Program-made: the position numbers and the translations under genes | Origin: Acidobacteriota bacterium | Lineage (GTDB): Bacteria > Acidobacteriota > Holophagae > Acanthopleuribacterales > Acanthopleuribacteraceae | Direction: 5' to 3' | Length of the DNA stretch: 64,000 nt | Assembly: GCA_020637335.1 (NCBI GenBank) | Contig: JACJWC010000007.1 | Coordinates: 1 to 64,000 of the forward strand | Shown: positions 27,032 through 37,000 of the stretch, piece by piece | Position numbering within the stretch: position 1 is the stretch's first letter | Layout: every line of letters starts with the position of its first letter | Notes under the pieces: generated by a model | Database searches by the model: none | What the model was told of the DNA's origin: nothing | Seen by the model: the letters and a program-made list of their open reading frames with translations, nothing else

Positions 27032-27690
27032 CGCGTATCCCCCAAAACTGGTCACTCAAAGAACAAAACCGCCAGGCTGCCAAGCAGCAGCAGCGCCTGT
27101 TCGACCGCGCGGGCTGCTTGGTCATCGAATTATTGGGCTCACCCGGCTGTGGAAAAACCAGCCTGCAGGAAGCCACGCTTCCTGCTTTGGATCGATGCGG
27201 CGTGCTCAATGGCGATATGGCTTCCGACCGCGATATTCAAAGATTAAAACCCTTCTGCGGATGGGCGATCCAAATCGAAACGGGAAATCGCTGCCATTTA
27301 TCCGCCTCGGATTGGGGCGTTCTCTCTGCATCAGAACTCGCCATGGTGGACTGGGTCTTTGTGGAGAACGTGGGGAATCTGGTTTGTCCCGCTGCTTTTC
27401 CGATGGGTGCTCACCGGCGAGTCCTGCTAGTGAGTACGCCCGAGGGCCACGATAAATTTACAAAGTACCCGACCGCGATTGCCGCTGCGGATTTGGTTGT
27501 GATTTCCAAAATGGAACTAGCGCCTTACGTCGATTTTGATGCGGACTTTGCACGGGAATCCATTCATTCCATTAAACCTCACCTGCCGGTTCTGGAGCTC
27601 AGCGTGCGCCAACAAACCGGACTTGAGGCCTGGATGATTTGGCTGTATCTGCAACGATCCAAGCACTGCCAAAGCGAGGTAGTGCCATGA
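27028..27690 (+). CDS. Second HypB-like GTPase without the N-terminal nickel motif
   Basis: A 220-residue HypB-family G protein. It has P-loop GSPGCGKT (37-44), an ENVGNLVCP block and SKMELAPYVDFD. The G-domain metal site is kept (Cys-His in NRCHLSAS, Cys in NLVCPAAF). The CxxCGC motif and histidine stretch of the first HypB are absent, and it starts with a short linker (MTRIPQNWSLKEQNRQAAKQ). It lies between hypA and hypF, the normal hypB place, with ATGA overlaps on both sides, whereas the CxxCGC-bearing hypB is divergent. It may be the insertion GTPase proper while the other stores or fetches nickel, or serve another nickel enzyme. Both look functional. Confidence 0.9.
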   Translation: MTRIPQNWSLKEQNRQAAKQQQRLFDRAGCLVIELLGSPGCGKTSLQEATLPALDRCGVLNGDMASDRDIQRLKPFCGWAIQIETGNRCHLSASDWGVLSASELAMVDWVFVENVGNLVCPAAFPMGAHRRVLLVSTPEGHDKFTKYPTAIAAADLVVISKMELAPYVDFDADFARESIHSIKPHLPVLELSVRQQTGLEAWMIWLYLQRSKHCQSEVVP

Positions 27691-29981
27691 ATGCCCGCTA
27701 CCACATCAACATCAATGGAATTGTTCAAGGCGTTGGATTTCGGCCGTTCGTCTATCGCCTCGCTCAGGAGGAGGGCGTGAGTGGCTGGGTCAACAATGGC
27801 GCACAAGGTGTGCAAATTGAAGTGGAAGGCCCTCAAACCAATCTGAATCGCTTTTTGGCGCGCATCGCCCAGGAAAAACCAACATTGGCCCAAATTGATA
27901 CGGTTCAACATGAAGTCATCCCGTGTGTGGACAGTAGCGGTTTTCGGATCCAAGCCAGTTCGGCGGGAGAAAAAGCCCAAACTTTAATTTCGCCGGACAT
28001 GGCCGTTTGCACCGACTGCCTGAAAGATATGCGCGACCCACAAAATCGCCGGTTCCAGTACCCCTTTACCAATTGCACCAATTGCGGGCCGCGTTTCACC
28101 ATCATCCAAGGTTTGCCATACGATCGGCCAAGCACAACCATGGGCCAATTTGAGATGTGCGCGGCCTGCCGCAGAGAATATGAGGATCCAAACGATCGCC
28201 GTTTTCATGCGCAACCTATCGCCTGCCCCGCCTGCGGCCCGCACATTTGGTTAGAAATCAAGGGGCAGCGTATTGGCGAACGCCAGGCGGCATTGTTTGA
28301 AGCAGCACAACTCATTCGAAACGGGAATATTTTGGCGTTGCGAGGCCTTGGCGGTTTCCATCTTGCGGTCGACCCATTTAACGAGAAAGCCATCGCGTGC
28401 CTGCGCAGGCGGAAACACCGTTTGGAAAAACCCTTTGCCCTTATGATTAAGGACCTGCAGGCAGCGGAAGCGTTTGTAGATTTAGATGCTCATTCCAAAA
28501 CCCTTTTATGCGACAGTCGAAGGCCCATCGTTTTGATGCCGCGCCGAGCCGAATCCAAACTGGCCCAAGGTCTTGCCCCGGGCCAAAGCCGATTGGGCCT
28601 GATGCTGCCCTATACCCCGCTCCACTATCTGCTTATGGATCAAGGCTTTGACGCCCTGGTAATGACTTCGGGCAACTTGAGTGATGAACCGATTGCCGCC
28701 AGCAACGAGGAAGCACGAGAACGCCTGGCCGCTTTGGCAGATGGGTTACTCCTGCATAATCGCGACATTCACATGCGTTGTGACGATTCGGTTTTTCTCA
28801 GCACGGAGCGCGGACCCCTGCCGATTCGCCGGGCGCGCGGTTATGTCCCGCAACCGATTTGTTTGAGTGAACCTGTTCCCCTTCCGCTTTTCGCCTGTGG
28901 TGGCCAGTACAAGGCAGCGCACGCACTGGCCCGCGGAAATCAAGTCTTCCTCAGTCAGCATCTGGGCGATCTAGAGCATTTGGAAACGCTTGACTTTTTT
29001 CAGGAGTCCAAAAAGCATCTTCAACAAACTTTGGAAATAGAGCCCGAAGTCTTGATCTGCGATATGCATCCCGATTATCTGAGCAGTAAATGGGCACGTT
29101 CACAGCCAATGCCCCGCATCGAGGTGCAACACCACCACGCGCATTTAGCGGCCTTACACGCGGAACATCAGTTGAAGGACCCCATCCTTTGCCTGACCTT
29201 GGACGGCAGCGGATATGGCCCTGATAGAACCATCTGGGGCGGTGAGCTGCTCTACGGTAACCCATTAGAATATAAACGCTTAGCATGGCTTGAGCCGGTT
29301 CCCATGCCAGGGGCTGCGCAGGCCATTTATCACCCGGCCCGGATGGCCTGTGCTTATTTGCGGGCGTTACTTGGACCGGACTGGCTGACCGCAGTGCGCT
29401 TCACAAGCATGAATGAAATGCAGCTCCAAACCTTGGACCAGATGATGCAAAGTGGACTCAATTCGCCGCTCACCTCAAGTTGTGGACGCTTATTTGACGC
29501 AGTAGCGGCCTTAATCGGCCTACATGAAAGCGTGACATTCGAAGGACAGGCCGCAATGGCCTTGGAAGCCCTTGCCAGTGGAATGGAAAATCAGGGCAGA
29601 TATCCAGAACAGGAGGGCTTGGGTCCTCTGCGTTGGCATCCGCTGATCGAAGCAGTATTGGAAAAGCGGGCCAACGGGGTTTCTGGCCGGAAGATCAGTG
29701 CAGATTTCCACGCCGATCTGGCTCAGCTTTGGTGTTCAGCCTGTATCCAGGTTCGCCAACAAACCCAGTGCAACCAGGTCGGCTTAAGCGGCGGCGTTTT
29801 CCAAAATAGCCTCTTTTCGCGTCTTTTAATCCGCGAACTATTACAGAACCATTTTGAGATTTATTGGCATCAGAAGGTACCGCCCAATGACGGGGGTCTT
29901 GCCTTGGGACAAATAGCCGTCGCCAGCTCCCTGCTCCGGAACGGGAGGGTTCCATGTGTCTCGCAATACCCGGTCGCATAG
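27687..29981 (+). CDS. hypF: Carbamoyltransferase HypF
   Basis: A 764-residue enzyme that turns carbamoyl phosphate into the cyanide precursor for the NiFe centre and transfers it to HypE. Domains in order: acylphosphatase (1-95, VQGVGFRPFVYRLAQEEG with catalytic Arg), two zinc fingers (Cys108/111/130/133 and Cys158/161/180/183), a YrdC-like domain (about 200-380, LRGLGGFHLAVDPFN and PYTPLHYLL) and a Kae1-like C-terminal domain with VQHHHAHLAALHAEH and the ending GLSGGVFQNSLFSRLL and PPNDGGLALGQI. The start overlaps the upstream gene as ATGA; an earlier in-frame codon at 27639 lies inside it. Its 3' end overlaps hypC by 28 bp. Confidence 0.96.
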   Translation: MNARYHININGIVQGVGFRPFVYRLAQEEGVSGWVNNGAQGVQIEVEGPQTNLNRFLARIAQEKPTLAQIDTVQHEVIPCVDSSGFRIQASSAGEKAQTLISPDMAVCTDCLKDMRDPQNRRFQYPFTNCTNCGPRFTIIQGLPYDRPSTTMGQFEMCAACRREYEDPNDRRFHAQPIACPACGPHIWLEIKGQRIGERQAALFEAAQLIRNGNILALRGLGGFHLAVDPFNEKAIACLRRRKHRLEKPFALMIKDLQAAEAFVDLDAHSKTLLCDSRRPIVLMPRRAESKLAQGLAPGQSRLGLMLPYTPLHYLLMDQGFDALVMTSGNLSDEPIAASNEEARERLAALADGLLLHNRDIHMRCDDSVFLSTERGPLPIRRARGYVPQPICLSEPVPLPLFACGGQYKAAHALARGNQVFLSQHLGDLEHLETLDFFQESKKHLQQTLEIEPEVLICDMHPDYLSSKWARSQPMPRIEVQHHHAHLAALHAEHQLKDPILCLTLDGSGYGPDRTIWGGELLYGNPLEYKRLAWLEPVPMPGAAQAIYHPARMACAYLRALLGPDWLTAVRFTSMNEMQLQTLDQMMQSGLNSPLTSSCGRLFDAVAALIGLHESVTFEGQAAMALEALASGMENQGRYPEQEGLGPLRWHPLIEAVLEKRANGVSGRKISADFHADLAQLWCSACIQVRQQTQCNQVGLSGGVFQNSLFSRLLIRELLQNHFEIYWHQKVPPNDGGLALGQIAVASSLLRNGRVPCVSQYPVA

Positions 29982-30202
29982 ACCAAATTGTTAATGAGTT
30001 TGGGCTCCGCATGGCTTGGATCGATTACGGCGGAACCCGGCGAAAAGTCTGCCTGGAATACACCCCTGAAGCAAATGAAGATGAGTACGTCATCGTGCAT
30101 GCAGGTTTTGCAATTTCGGTATTGGATGAAACAGCCGCACGCGAAACTTTGGACGCTTTGCACGCATTAGGCGAATTGCCGCCAACAGGCGGTGAACCAT
30201 GA
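29954..30202 (+). CDS. hypC: Hydrogenase assembly chaperone HypC
   Basis: An 82-residue OB-fold chaperone. It holds the Fe(CN)2CO unit together with HypD and delivers it to the large subunit. The essential MCLAIPG start with Cys2 is present, and the FAISVLDE strand follows, with the C-terminal helix. Starting inside hypF and overlapping hypD by 4 bp, it is tightly coupled. Confidence 0.95.
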   Translation: MCLAIPGRIDQIVNEFGLRMAWIDYGGTRRKVCLEYTPEANEDEYVIVHAGFAISVLDETAARETLDALHALGELPPTGGEP

Positions 30203-31323
30203 AATACATCGATGAATTTCGCAACCCCGAATTGGTCAAAAACTTGGCACAGCGCATCCAGCGCATCACAACCAAGCCGTGGGTCATCATGGAGGTCTGC
30301 GGTGGTCAAACCCATTCCATTCTCAAATATGGGATCCAACAGCTGATTCCGTCGCAAATTGAGTTGGTCCATGGTCCGGGTTGCCCGGTATGTGTAACCC
30401 CTTTGGAACTCATTGACAAGGCGCTGTTCATCGCCCGTCAACCGGACGTCATTTTCACGACCTTTGGCGATATGATGCGTGTGCCCGGCTCCGAAGGTGA
30501 CCTGTTCCGCGCTAAAAGTGAGGGTGCGGATATTCGCATGCTTTACTCGCCATTGGATGCCTTGGAAATCGCCCGCAAAGAACCGGAAAAGAAAGTCGTC
30601 TTCTTTGCGGTCGGATTCGAGACTACGGCGCCAACCCATGCTATGGCGGTCTATCAGGCCAGTCGGGAAGGGCTTGGGAATTTTGCGATTCTCTCCTCGC
30701 ATGTTCTGGTGTCGCCGGCCATGACCGCCTTGCTGGAATCAGAGGAAAACCGGGTTCAGGGCTACCTTGCTGCCGGGCACGTCTGCACGATTATGGGCAC
30801 CAAACCGTATGAACCGATCGCCCATCGATACAAGGTTCCTATCGTGGTAACCGGTTTTGAACCCACCGATGTGCTGGAAGGCATCTTTATGGTCGTGTTG
30901 CAGTTGGAACAAGGCCGCCATGAAGTTCAAAACCAATACAAACGGTCCGTGCGACCGGAGGGCAATTTGGACGCCCAAGCCCTTATGGATATGGTATTTG
31001 AAATTAGGGATCGGCCCTGGCGCGGCGTGGGTACCATTCCCCAAAGTGGCTTAGTTTTGCGACCCGGTTTCGCCGACCACGATGCTGAAAAATGGTTTGA
31101 TTTATCCCACATCCAACCGCAGGAGCCTTCTATTTGCCAAAGTGGCCGAGTGCTCCAAGGCCTGATGAAACCCACCGAGTGCCCGGCTTTTGGTAAGCAG
31201 TGTACCCCCCAAACGCCACTCGGCGCGACCATGGTTTCGCAGGAAGGTGCCTGTGCAGCCTATTTCCACTACGGGACCTGGAAAAGTCAGGAAAAGGAGC
31301 AGGAGGTGAATCGTGAACATTGA
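30199..31323 (+). CDS. hypD: Hydrogenase assembly scaffold HypD
   Basis: A 374-residue iron-sulphur scaffold on which the Fe(CN)2CO group is built with HypC. The conserved blocks are all visible: VICGGQTH-type VCGGQTHSI, GPGCPVCVTP (thiol pair), FTTFGDMMRVPGS, GFETTAPTHA, and a C-terminal group of cysteines (TECPAFGKQC, EGACAAYFHYG) for the [4Fe-4S] cluster. Normal length. It overlaps hypC upstream and hypE downstream (GTG start inside its 3' end). Confidence 0.96.
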   Translation: MKYIDEFRNPELVKNLAQRIQRITTKPWVIMEVCGGQTHSILKYGIQQLIPSQIELVHGPGCPVCVTPLELIDKALFIARQPDVIFTTFGDMMRVPGSEGDLFRAKSEGADIRMLYSPLDALEIARKEPEKKVVFFAVGFETTAPTHAMAVYQASREGLGNFAILSSHVLVSPAMTALLESEENRVQGYLAAGHVCTIMGTKPYEPIAHRYKVPIVVTGFEPTDVLEGIFMVVLQLEQGRHEVQNQYKRSVRPEGNLDAQALMDMVFEIRDRPWRGVGTIPQSGLVLRPGFADHDAEKWFDLSHIQPQEPSICQSGRVLQGLMKPTECPAFGKQCTPQTPLGATMVSQEGACAAYFHYGTWKSQEKEQEVNREH

Positions 31324-32359
31324 AGATTTCGCCTGCCCGGTGCCCAATTTGCACTATGAGCGTGTGCAAATGGTCCATGGTGCCGGTGGTTTGGCCATGG
31401 CCCAATTGATTGACCACATTTTTCTACCCGCTTTTGCCAATCCCGATTTGGATTTACGTGAAGACGCAACGCTTTTATCGATCGGTGCAGAACAAATCGC
31501 CATCACAACCGACAGCTTTGTGGTCGACCCGCTCTTTTTTCCCGGTGGGGACATCGGAACTCTGGCCGTAAACGGAACCGTAAACGATTTGGCCGTTCGC
31601 GGCGCTAAACCCCTTTATCTGACAGCCGGTTTTATTTTGGAAGAAGGCTTAGCGCTGGAGGACTTGAAACGCATCGTTGCGTCCATGTCCCAAGCTGCGC
31701 GCGCTGCCGGCGTGAAATGGGTAGCTGGAGACACAAAAGTCGTCCCAAACGGGAAGGGTGACAAGGTATTCATTAACACGACTGGAATTGGATCCCTTGC
31801 CACGGGCAACGCATTATCCTGCCATAACATTAAGCCGGGCGACGCCTTGTTGGTCAGCGGATGCCTGGGCGATCACGGGATTGCGGTCCTGGCCCAACGG
31901 CCCGGCCTCCAGTTTGATACCAAAATTGAGAGCGATTGCGCGAGTGTGGTCAACCTGGTCCAGGCGGTTCAACAGGCGATTGGACCTGATTTTCATGCAT
32001 GCCGCGATGCGACCCGTGGCGGGTTGACCGCTGTTCTCAATGAATTTGCTCAAGCTTCTGGCTGCAGTTTGAACATTGAAGAATCGGCAATTCCCGTTCG
32101 ACCTGCGGTTCGATCGGCCTGTGAAATGTTGGGTTTGGATCCGTTTTCCATCGCCAATGAAGGGAAAATTGTCCTTGCCGTAGCTCAAGAAGCCGCTGAA
32201 AAGGCGTTGGCAGTCCTGCGCGTACAGACATTGGGCAGCGATGCAGCACTGATCGGCAAAGCCACTACGGGGCCCGCAGAAGTCATCCTTAAAACCGCAT
32301 TTGGAACCCACCGCATTTTGGATCTGCCTGTGGGTGAACCTTTACCGCGTATCTGTTGA
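31313..32359 (+). CDS. hypE: Thiocarbamate dehydratase HypE
   Basis: A 348-residue enzyme that uses ATP to dehydrate the carbamoyl group on its C-terminal cysteine to thiocyanate, the donor of cyanide. The C-terminal PRIC tetrapeptide with the acceptor Cys348 is present. AIRS-family nucleotide-binding blocks are visible (TDSFVVDPLFFPGGDIG, AVNGTVNDLAVRGA, GDTKVVPNGKGDK). The start is a GTG at 31313, inside the hypD gene. The last hyp gene, 10 bp before the nickel permease. Confidence 0.95.
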   Translation: MNIEDFACPVPNLHYERVQMVHGAGGLAMAQLIDHIFLPAFANPDLDLREDATLLSIGAEQIAITTDSFVVDPLFFPGGDIGTLAVNGTVNDLAVRGAKPLYLTAGFILEEGLALEDLKRIVASMSQAARAAGVKWVAGDTKVVPNGKGDKVFINTTGIGSLATGNALSCHNIKPGDALLVSGCLGDHGIAVLAQRPGLQFDTKIESDCASVVNLVQAVQQAIGPDFHACRDATRGGLTAVLNEFAQASGCSLNIEESAIPVRPAVRSACEMLGLDPFSIANEGKIVLAVAQEAAEKALAVLRVQTLGSDAALIGKATTGPAEVILKTAFGTHRILDLPVGEPLPRIC

Positions 32360-32369
32360 AGGAGTCGTT

Positions 32370-32999
32370 ATGGAAGGCACACTTTGGACCTTAATGGTGT
32401 CTACCGTTCTGATTGGGGGCTTACATGCCTTGGCCCCCGACCATTGGATACCGATGGTCAATTTATCGACGGCCAATGGTTGGTCAGCCAAAAAGACAAT
32501 GCGTATGACCTGCCTGGCCGGGTTGGGCCATGTTTCCAGTTCTATTCTGATTGGTGGGATCGGGGTGCTGTTGGGCTACTCGGTTGGTCAAATCAACTGG
32601 GTGGAAGGCCAACGTGGTCAACTGGCGGGTTGGCTTTTGATTGGTTTCGGCGTGGCCTATGCCCTCTGGGGCTTTCGCCATTGGGCCAAACACCACCGTC
32701 ACCACCACGAGCACGACCATAATCGGAGCGGAGCCACCTTGATCGCCGTCCTGGTCATCGGCCCCTGCGAACCCCTGGTCCCCTTACTCTTTTTGGCCTG
32801 GGCTCTCAGCGGAATGGCGGTTTGGATGGTCATTTTTATTTTCACCCTGACTACCCTAAGCATGATGGTGGTCCAGGTCCGATTGGCGACCATGGGCATC
32901 AGTCGCAGTGAACGTTTGCGACAGATTCTGGCCAGTCCAATCACCGCGGGGCTGTGTATTGCAGCAACTGGCGTAATCGTCATGGCGTTCGGGCTGTGA
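32370..32999 (+). CDS. Nickel/cobalt permease-like membrane protein (NicO/UreH type)
   Basis: A 209-residue protein with about six membrane helices. The first helix carries IGGLHALAPDHWIPM, matching the H-x-x-x-PDHW motif of nickel/cobalt transporters of the NicO group. A histidine-rich cytoplasmic loop follows helix 3 (KHHRHHHEHDHN), a likely metal-binding filter. Helix 4 has VIGPCEPLVPLLF, seen in UreH/TauE-like relatives. AAGGAG at 32359-32364 supports the ATG at 32370. Being last in the hyp operon, it most likely supplies nickel for the hydrogenase. A TauE-like exporter is the other possibility. Confidence 0.8.
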   Translation: MEGTLWTLMVSTVLIGGLHALAPDHWIPMVNLSTANGWSAKKTMRMTCLAGLGHVSSSILIGGIGVLLGYSVGQINWVEGQRGQLAGWLLIGFGVAYALWGFRHWAKHHRHHHEHDHNRSGATLIAVLVIGPCEPLVPLLFLAWALSGMAVWMVIFIFTLTTLSMMVVQVRLATMGISRSERLRQILASPITAGLCIAATGVIVMAFGL

Positions 33000-33008
33000 A
33001 GAGAGTAT

Positions 33009-33806
33009 TCAGGGCAATTTCCCAATAAAAAAATGCGCTGAAATATCGAATACCGCTCGGCCTCTGGCGTCGCGGAAGGGCGCCATCTGCTTCTCTGCTT
33101 CGGCCAGAATCGTTTGGATGACTGACTCCTCCAAATGGACACCCATAAGCGGTAACCAGCCGCGTAATTCAACTTCAACACAAGTTCGAATGGACGGAAA
33201 AACGGCCTGACCCATGACCGTTTCAACCCGCGTTTGGGCCCAGTTTAGGGTCTTAAACCGATTTCCAAAATCTTGTGGGTCGCCCAAGCAAAATGGGGCG
33301 CGTAAGGCTTGGGCTGCCGGATGGCCCGCGTATTTCTCCAATAAGGCCACTTCCTCAGCTATGGCCGGAATCTCTTCAACGGCATTCCAAACCGCAACGA
33401 TGAGTTGACCGCCCGGGGCCAAAACCCGAGCCATTTCTCGGAGAGCACGATCCTGATCGGAAAAGAACATGAAGCCGAATTGGCAAAGAACAGCTGAAAA
33501 CGCCCGATCCGGAAAGGGCAGCGATTCAGCAACACCTTGAACCCAATCCACCTGGGGGCTTAAGTCTTTAGCAACGGCCAACATTCCCAAAGCAGGGTCC
33601 AAACCCGTCAGTTGCACTTTGTCTGGGAATTTCTTTCGTAAGGAGCGAGCCACAATACCCGTTCCACAAGCCAAATCCAAAATGGCGGTTTGTTTAGGTT
33701 CCAAAAGTCGGAGGAATTCTGCCGGCCACTGTCCAAATAAGGCTGGCACAAAAAGCGATTCATAAGTTCGTGCAGCGGCGCGTTCCGATTCCTTAACTTC
33801 GTTCAC
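33009..33806 (-). CDS. Class I SAM-dependent methyltransferase (Methyltransf_11 type)
   Basis: About 265 residues. SAM-binding motif I reads ILDLACGTGIVARSL, with the acid of motif II in LTGLDPALGM and motif IV FSAVLCQFGFMFF. The middle ends in EMARVLAPGGQLIVAVW, typical of UbiE/Methyltransf_11 enzymes for small molecules. The methyl acceptor is unknown. The frame is open from 33821, but AGGAG inside that stretch fits a GTG at 33806 with 7-base spacing. It converges on the hyp operon with only 9 bp between. Confidence 0.88.
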   Translation of the reverse strand: MNEVKESERAAARTYESLFVPALFGQWPAEFLRLLEPKQTAILDLACGTGIVARSLRKKFPDKVQLTGLDPALGMLAVAKDLSPQVDWVQGVAESLPFPDRAFSAVLCQFGFMFFSDQDRALREMARVLAPGGQLIVAVWNAVEEIPAIAEEVALLEKYAGHPAAQALRAPFCLGDPQDFGNRFKTLNWAQTRVETVMGQAVFPSIRTCVEVELRGWLPLMGVHLEESVIQTILAEAEKQMAPFRDARGRAVFDISAHFFIGKLP

Positions 33807-34002
33807 AACAGGTCTCCTCATTCTTTGTAATTTGCGGTTTCAAATAAAAGAGAGGCAAAAAAATCAAATATTCCCACCCACAATAAGTTAAAGTGACCAA
33901 AAGGATTCTTGCGCCAACCAAATGCCAACATGTTTTTTTCCAATAAATAACTAGGCATGCAGTTAAGCCTGTGCTAACAATGAGGATCACCCCCTCACGC
34001 AA
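33793..34002 (-). CDS. Possible small two-helix membrane protein
   Basis: A 69-residue frame with two predicted membrane stretches (ILIVSTGLTACLVIYW, GWEYLIFLPLFYL), overlapping the methyltransferase start by 14 bp, which would suit coupling. It starts with TTG and has no convincing ribosome site, so it may be a chance frame. I do not recognise it. Confidence 0.3.
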   Translation of the reverse strand: MREGVILIVSTGLTACLVIYWKKTCWHLVGARILLVTLTYCGWEYLIFLPLFYLKPQITKNEETCCERS

Positions 34003-34080
34003 TTCAATCTCGATTTGAAATGCATCTAAATTGATTAACCTTTTTTAACTTTTTGACTTCTGGAAACGCGGGGGAAGGGT
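34003..34080. promoter_or_regulatory. Leader of the giant surface-protein gene
   Basis: AT-rich stretch with ttgattaaccttttttaactttttg, then GGGGGAAGGGT immediately before the ATG as a strong ribosome site. The promoter for the 34081-42974 operon is expected here. Confidence 0.35.
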
Positions 34081-37000
34081 ATGCGAAAAACTATCTTTTT
34101 CAGCTTATTTTTGGGGTTGGCTTGCATCTTCCCTTCACGAGCAATGGCCCAAACGGTCGAGTTTCGGATTCTGATCGATATCGATGATGACCCGGGCACA
34201 GGCTGCACGGTTTCAACAGTTGATGGTCCAGTCACCGGCGTCGACCAAATTTTGATCACAACCGTGGACCAAACCACACAAATGGTTTCTGGCGTTTCCC
34301 TGTCTACCTGTTCAAGCGGCGTTTTTGGCCCACCCGTGCCCATTTCCGCTGGCGGCTGGCCCATTGGCCAAGGCCTTGGATTGGCGGGATCGGATGTGGT
34401 AGAGACCTATTACCCAACAGACATGCTCAACCCGCCAAACGGTCAGATCCGGGTTGCCCTCGTGGCCAATGATCAATTGATGAGTGAAGATGCTCTGCTC
34501 GACAATCAGGGCGAACCTCTCTGGATCCGCTTATTTGTGCCCGTCCCAACCCTTTCTTCGATCCTGCTCCTGGTCTTCATTTTGGCCTTATTTGGTTTTG
34601 GATTGTATTTCCTTCGCAAATACCCTGAGCAACGCGGAGCATTGGTCCTGCTTCTGTGTTTAGGCGGCCTTTTATTCGTTGGATTTTCGAGTGCTATTAG
34701 CTTGGACGGTGATCCCAGTGATTGGAATGTTGCCCCATTGGCCATGGACCCATCCGGCGACAACGGATCCGCACCCGATGTGCTCGCCTTTTTTGGCTGT
34801 GTGGATGGGATATACCCACGACCGCAAACGGTTTTTTTCAGAATCGATGCAGTCTTGAATCAACCGCCGACCGCCAATCCGAGCAGCTTGAGCCTATTGG
34901 AAGACGATCCCGCCACAACAATCGCTTTGTCGGGTTCCGATCCAGAGGGGCAATCGCTCACTTTTTCAATTGTCAACCCGCCAGCAAATGGGAGCCTGAG
35001 CGCCATTACCCCAACCGGCCCCACCAGCGCAGATATCGACTACACACCCAACCCCGACTTTTTTGGCAATGACAGCTTCACTTTCATCGTCAATGATGGC
35101 CTAGCCAATTCAGCGCCGGCCACGGTGAGCCTGACCATTGATCCCATAAACGACGCACCGAGTTTTGCGGCAGGACCCGATCTAACCATCGATAAGGATA
35201 CCGGTCCGCAAACCGCACCTAACTGGGCCACCAACATCGCGGCCGGTCCGCCGAACGAATCCGGGCAGGTTCTGACATTTAATATTGTCAACAATTCCAA
35301 TCCCGGCCTCTTCAGCGCTTCGGGTCAACCTGCGGTTGCCAGCAACGGGACTTTGACCTTTGAAAATGAACCCGATGTAAATGGATTTGCCGACATCGAA
35401 CTGCAACTCATGGACGATGGCGGTACGGCCAATGGCGGGGTCGACGTTTCACCGAGCCAAACGTTCCGCATCACCTTCAACGCGGTAAATGATTGCCCGG
35501 TAGCCCAGAACGACGCGGTTATGACGGATGAGGATACACCGCTCGCAGGCGATGTCCTGATAGACAATGGCAGTGGTGCCGACAGCGATATCGACGGGCC
35601 AGGTCTTTTGCTTGTCACGGCTGTAAATGGCAATGCTGCTGCTGTTGGGGTTGCGACGATGCTGCCGTCCGGCGCACTGCTGACCCAAAACGCCAATGGT
35701 ACCTTCAACTACGACCCCAATGGCGCTTTTGACGCCCTGGCCCCCGGGGAAACCGATACGGATTCCTGGGTCTACACCCTCGACGATAGTTCCGGCTTAT
35801 GCGCCGAGACGGCAACCGTCACGGTCACCATCAGCGGCGTTAATGATTGTCCGACCGCCGTTGCGGATGCATTGAGCACTGATGAAGACACGCCAACGAG
35901 CGGCAATGTCTTGGCCAATAATGGTTCCGGACCCGACTCCGATCCGGAAAGTGATCCGCTTACGGTTGTTGCGGTCGAAGGCATGCCCGCCAATGTGGGC
36001 GTTCAAATAACGCTCACCTCCGGGGCATTACTAACGGTCAATAGCGATGGCAGTTTTAGCTACGATCCGAATGGGCAGTTTGAGGCACTCGGCAACGGCG
36101 ACAGCGCCAATGATTCCTTTACCTATGCGATTGACGATGGGTCTATGACCTGTAGTGAAGTGGCCACCGCCACCGTTACCATTAACGGGGTCAATGATTG
36201 TCCAACGGCTCAACCGGATGCCGTAGTCACCGACGAAGACACGGCCCTAAACGGAGATGTGCTTGCCGATAACGGTAGCGGTCCCGATTCCGATCCGGAA
36301 AGTGATCCCCTGGTGGTTAGCGCCGTTAATGGCAACCCGGCCAATGTGGGCGTTCAAATAACGCTGGCTTCGGGCGCTCTGTTAACCGTCAATGCCAATG
36401 GCACGTTTGCCTACGACCCCAATGGCCAATTCGAATCGCTTGGACCGGGCGACACCGACAGCGATTCCTTTACCTACACCATCGATGATGGATCCGGGTG
36501 TAGCGGTCTGGCCCAATTGACCGAAACGGTTGCCATCACCATCAATGGTCTTAACGATTGTCCGGTAGCTGTGGACGATAGTTTTTCAACCGATGAAGAT
36601 ACCCCCATCATGGGCGATGTTTTGGTCGCCAATCCCACGACCGCCGATAGTGATCCCGATGGTGGGACGCTCGCGGTGGTTGCCGTTCAAGGCATGCCGG
36701 CCAATGTAGGCATGCTGGTCACCCTGCCCTCGGGTGCACAGGTGACCGTCAATGCCAATGGCAGCTTCTCCTATGATCCCAATGGCGCTTTTGAAAGCCT
36801 GGGAACGGGCGATATGGGTATGGATAGTTTCACCTATTCCATTGACGATGGGTCCATGGCCTGTTCGGAACAGGCCACGGTCACCGTCGCCCTAAACGGA
36901 ATTAACGATTGCCCGGTCGCCGTTAATGATGCGGTCAGTACTGATGAGGCCACCGTTTTGAACGGCGATCTTTTGGCCGCCAATCCGACGACACCGGATA

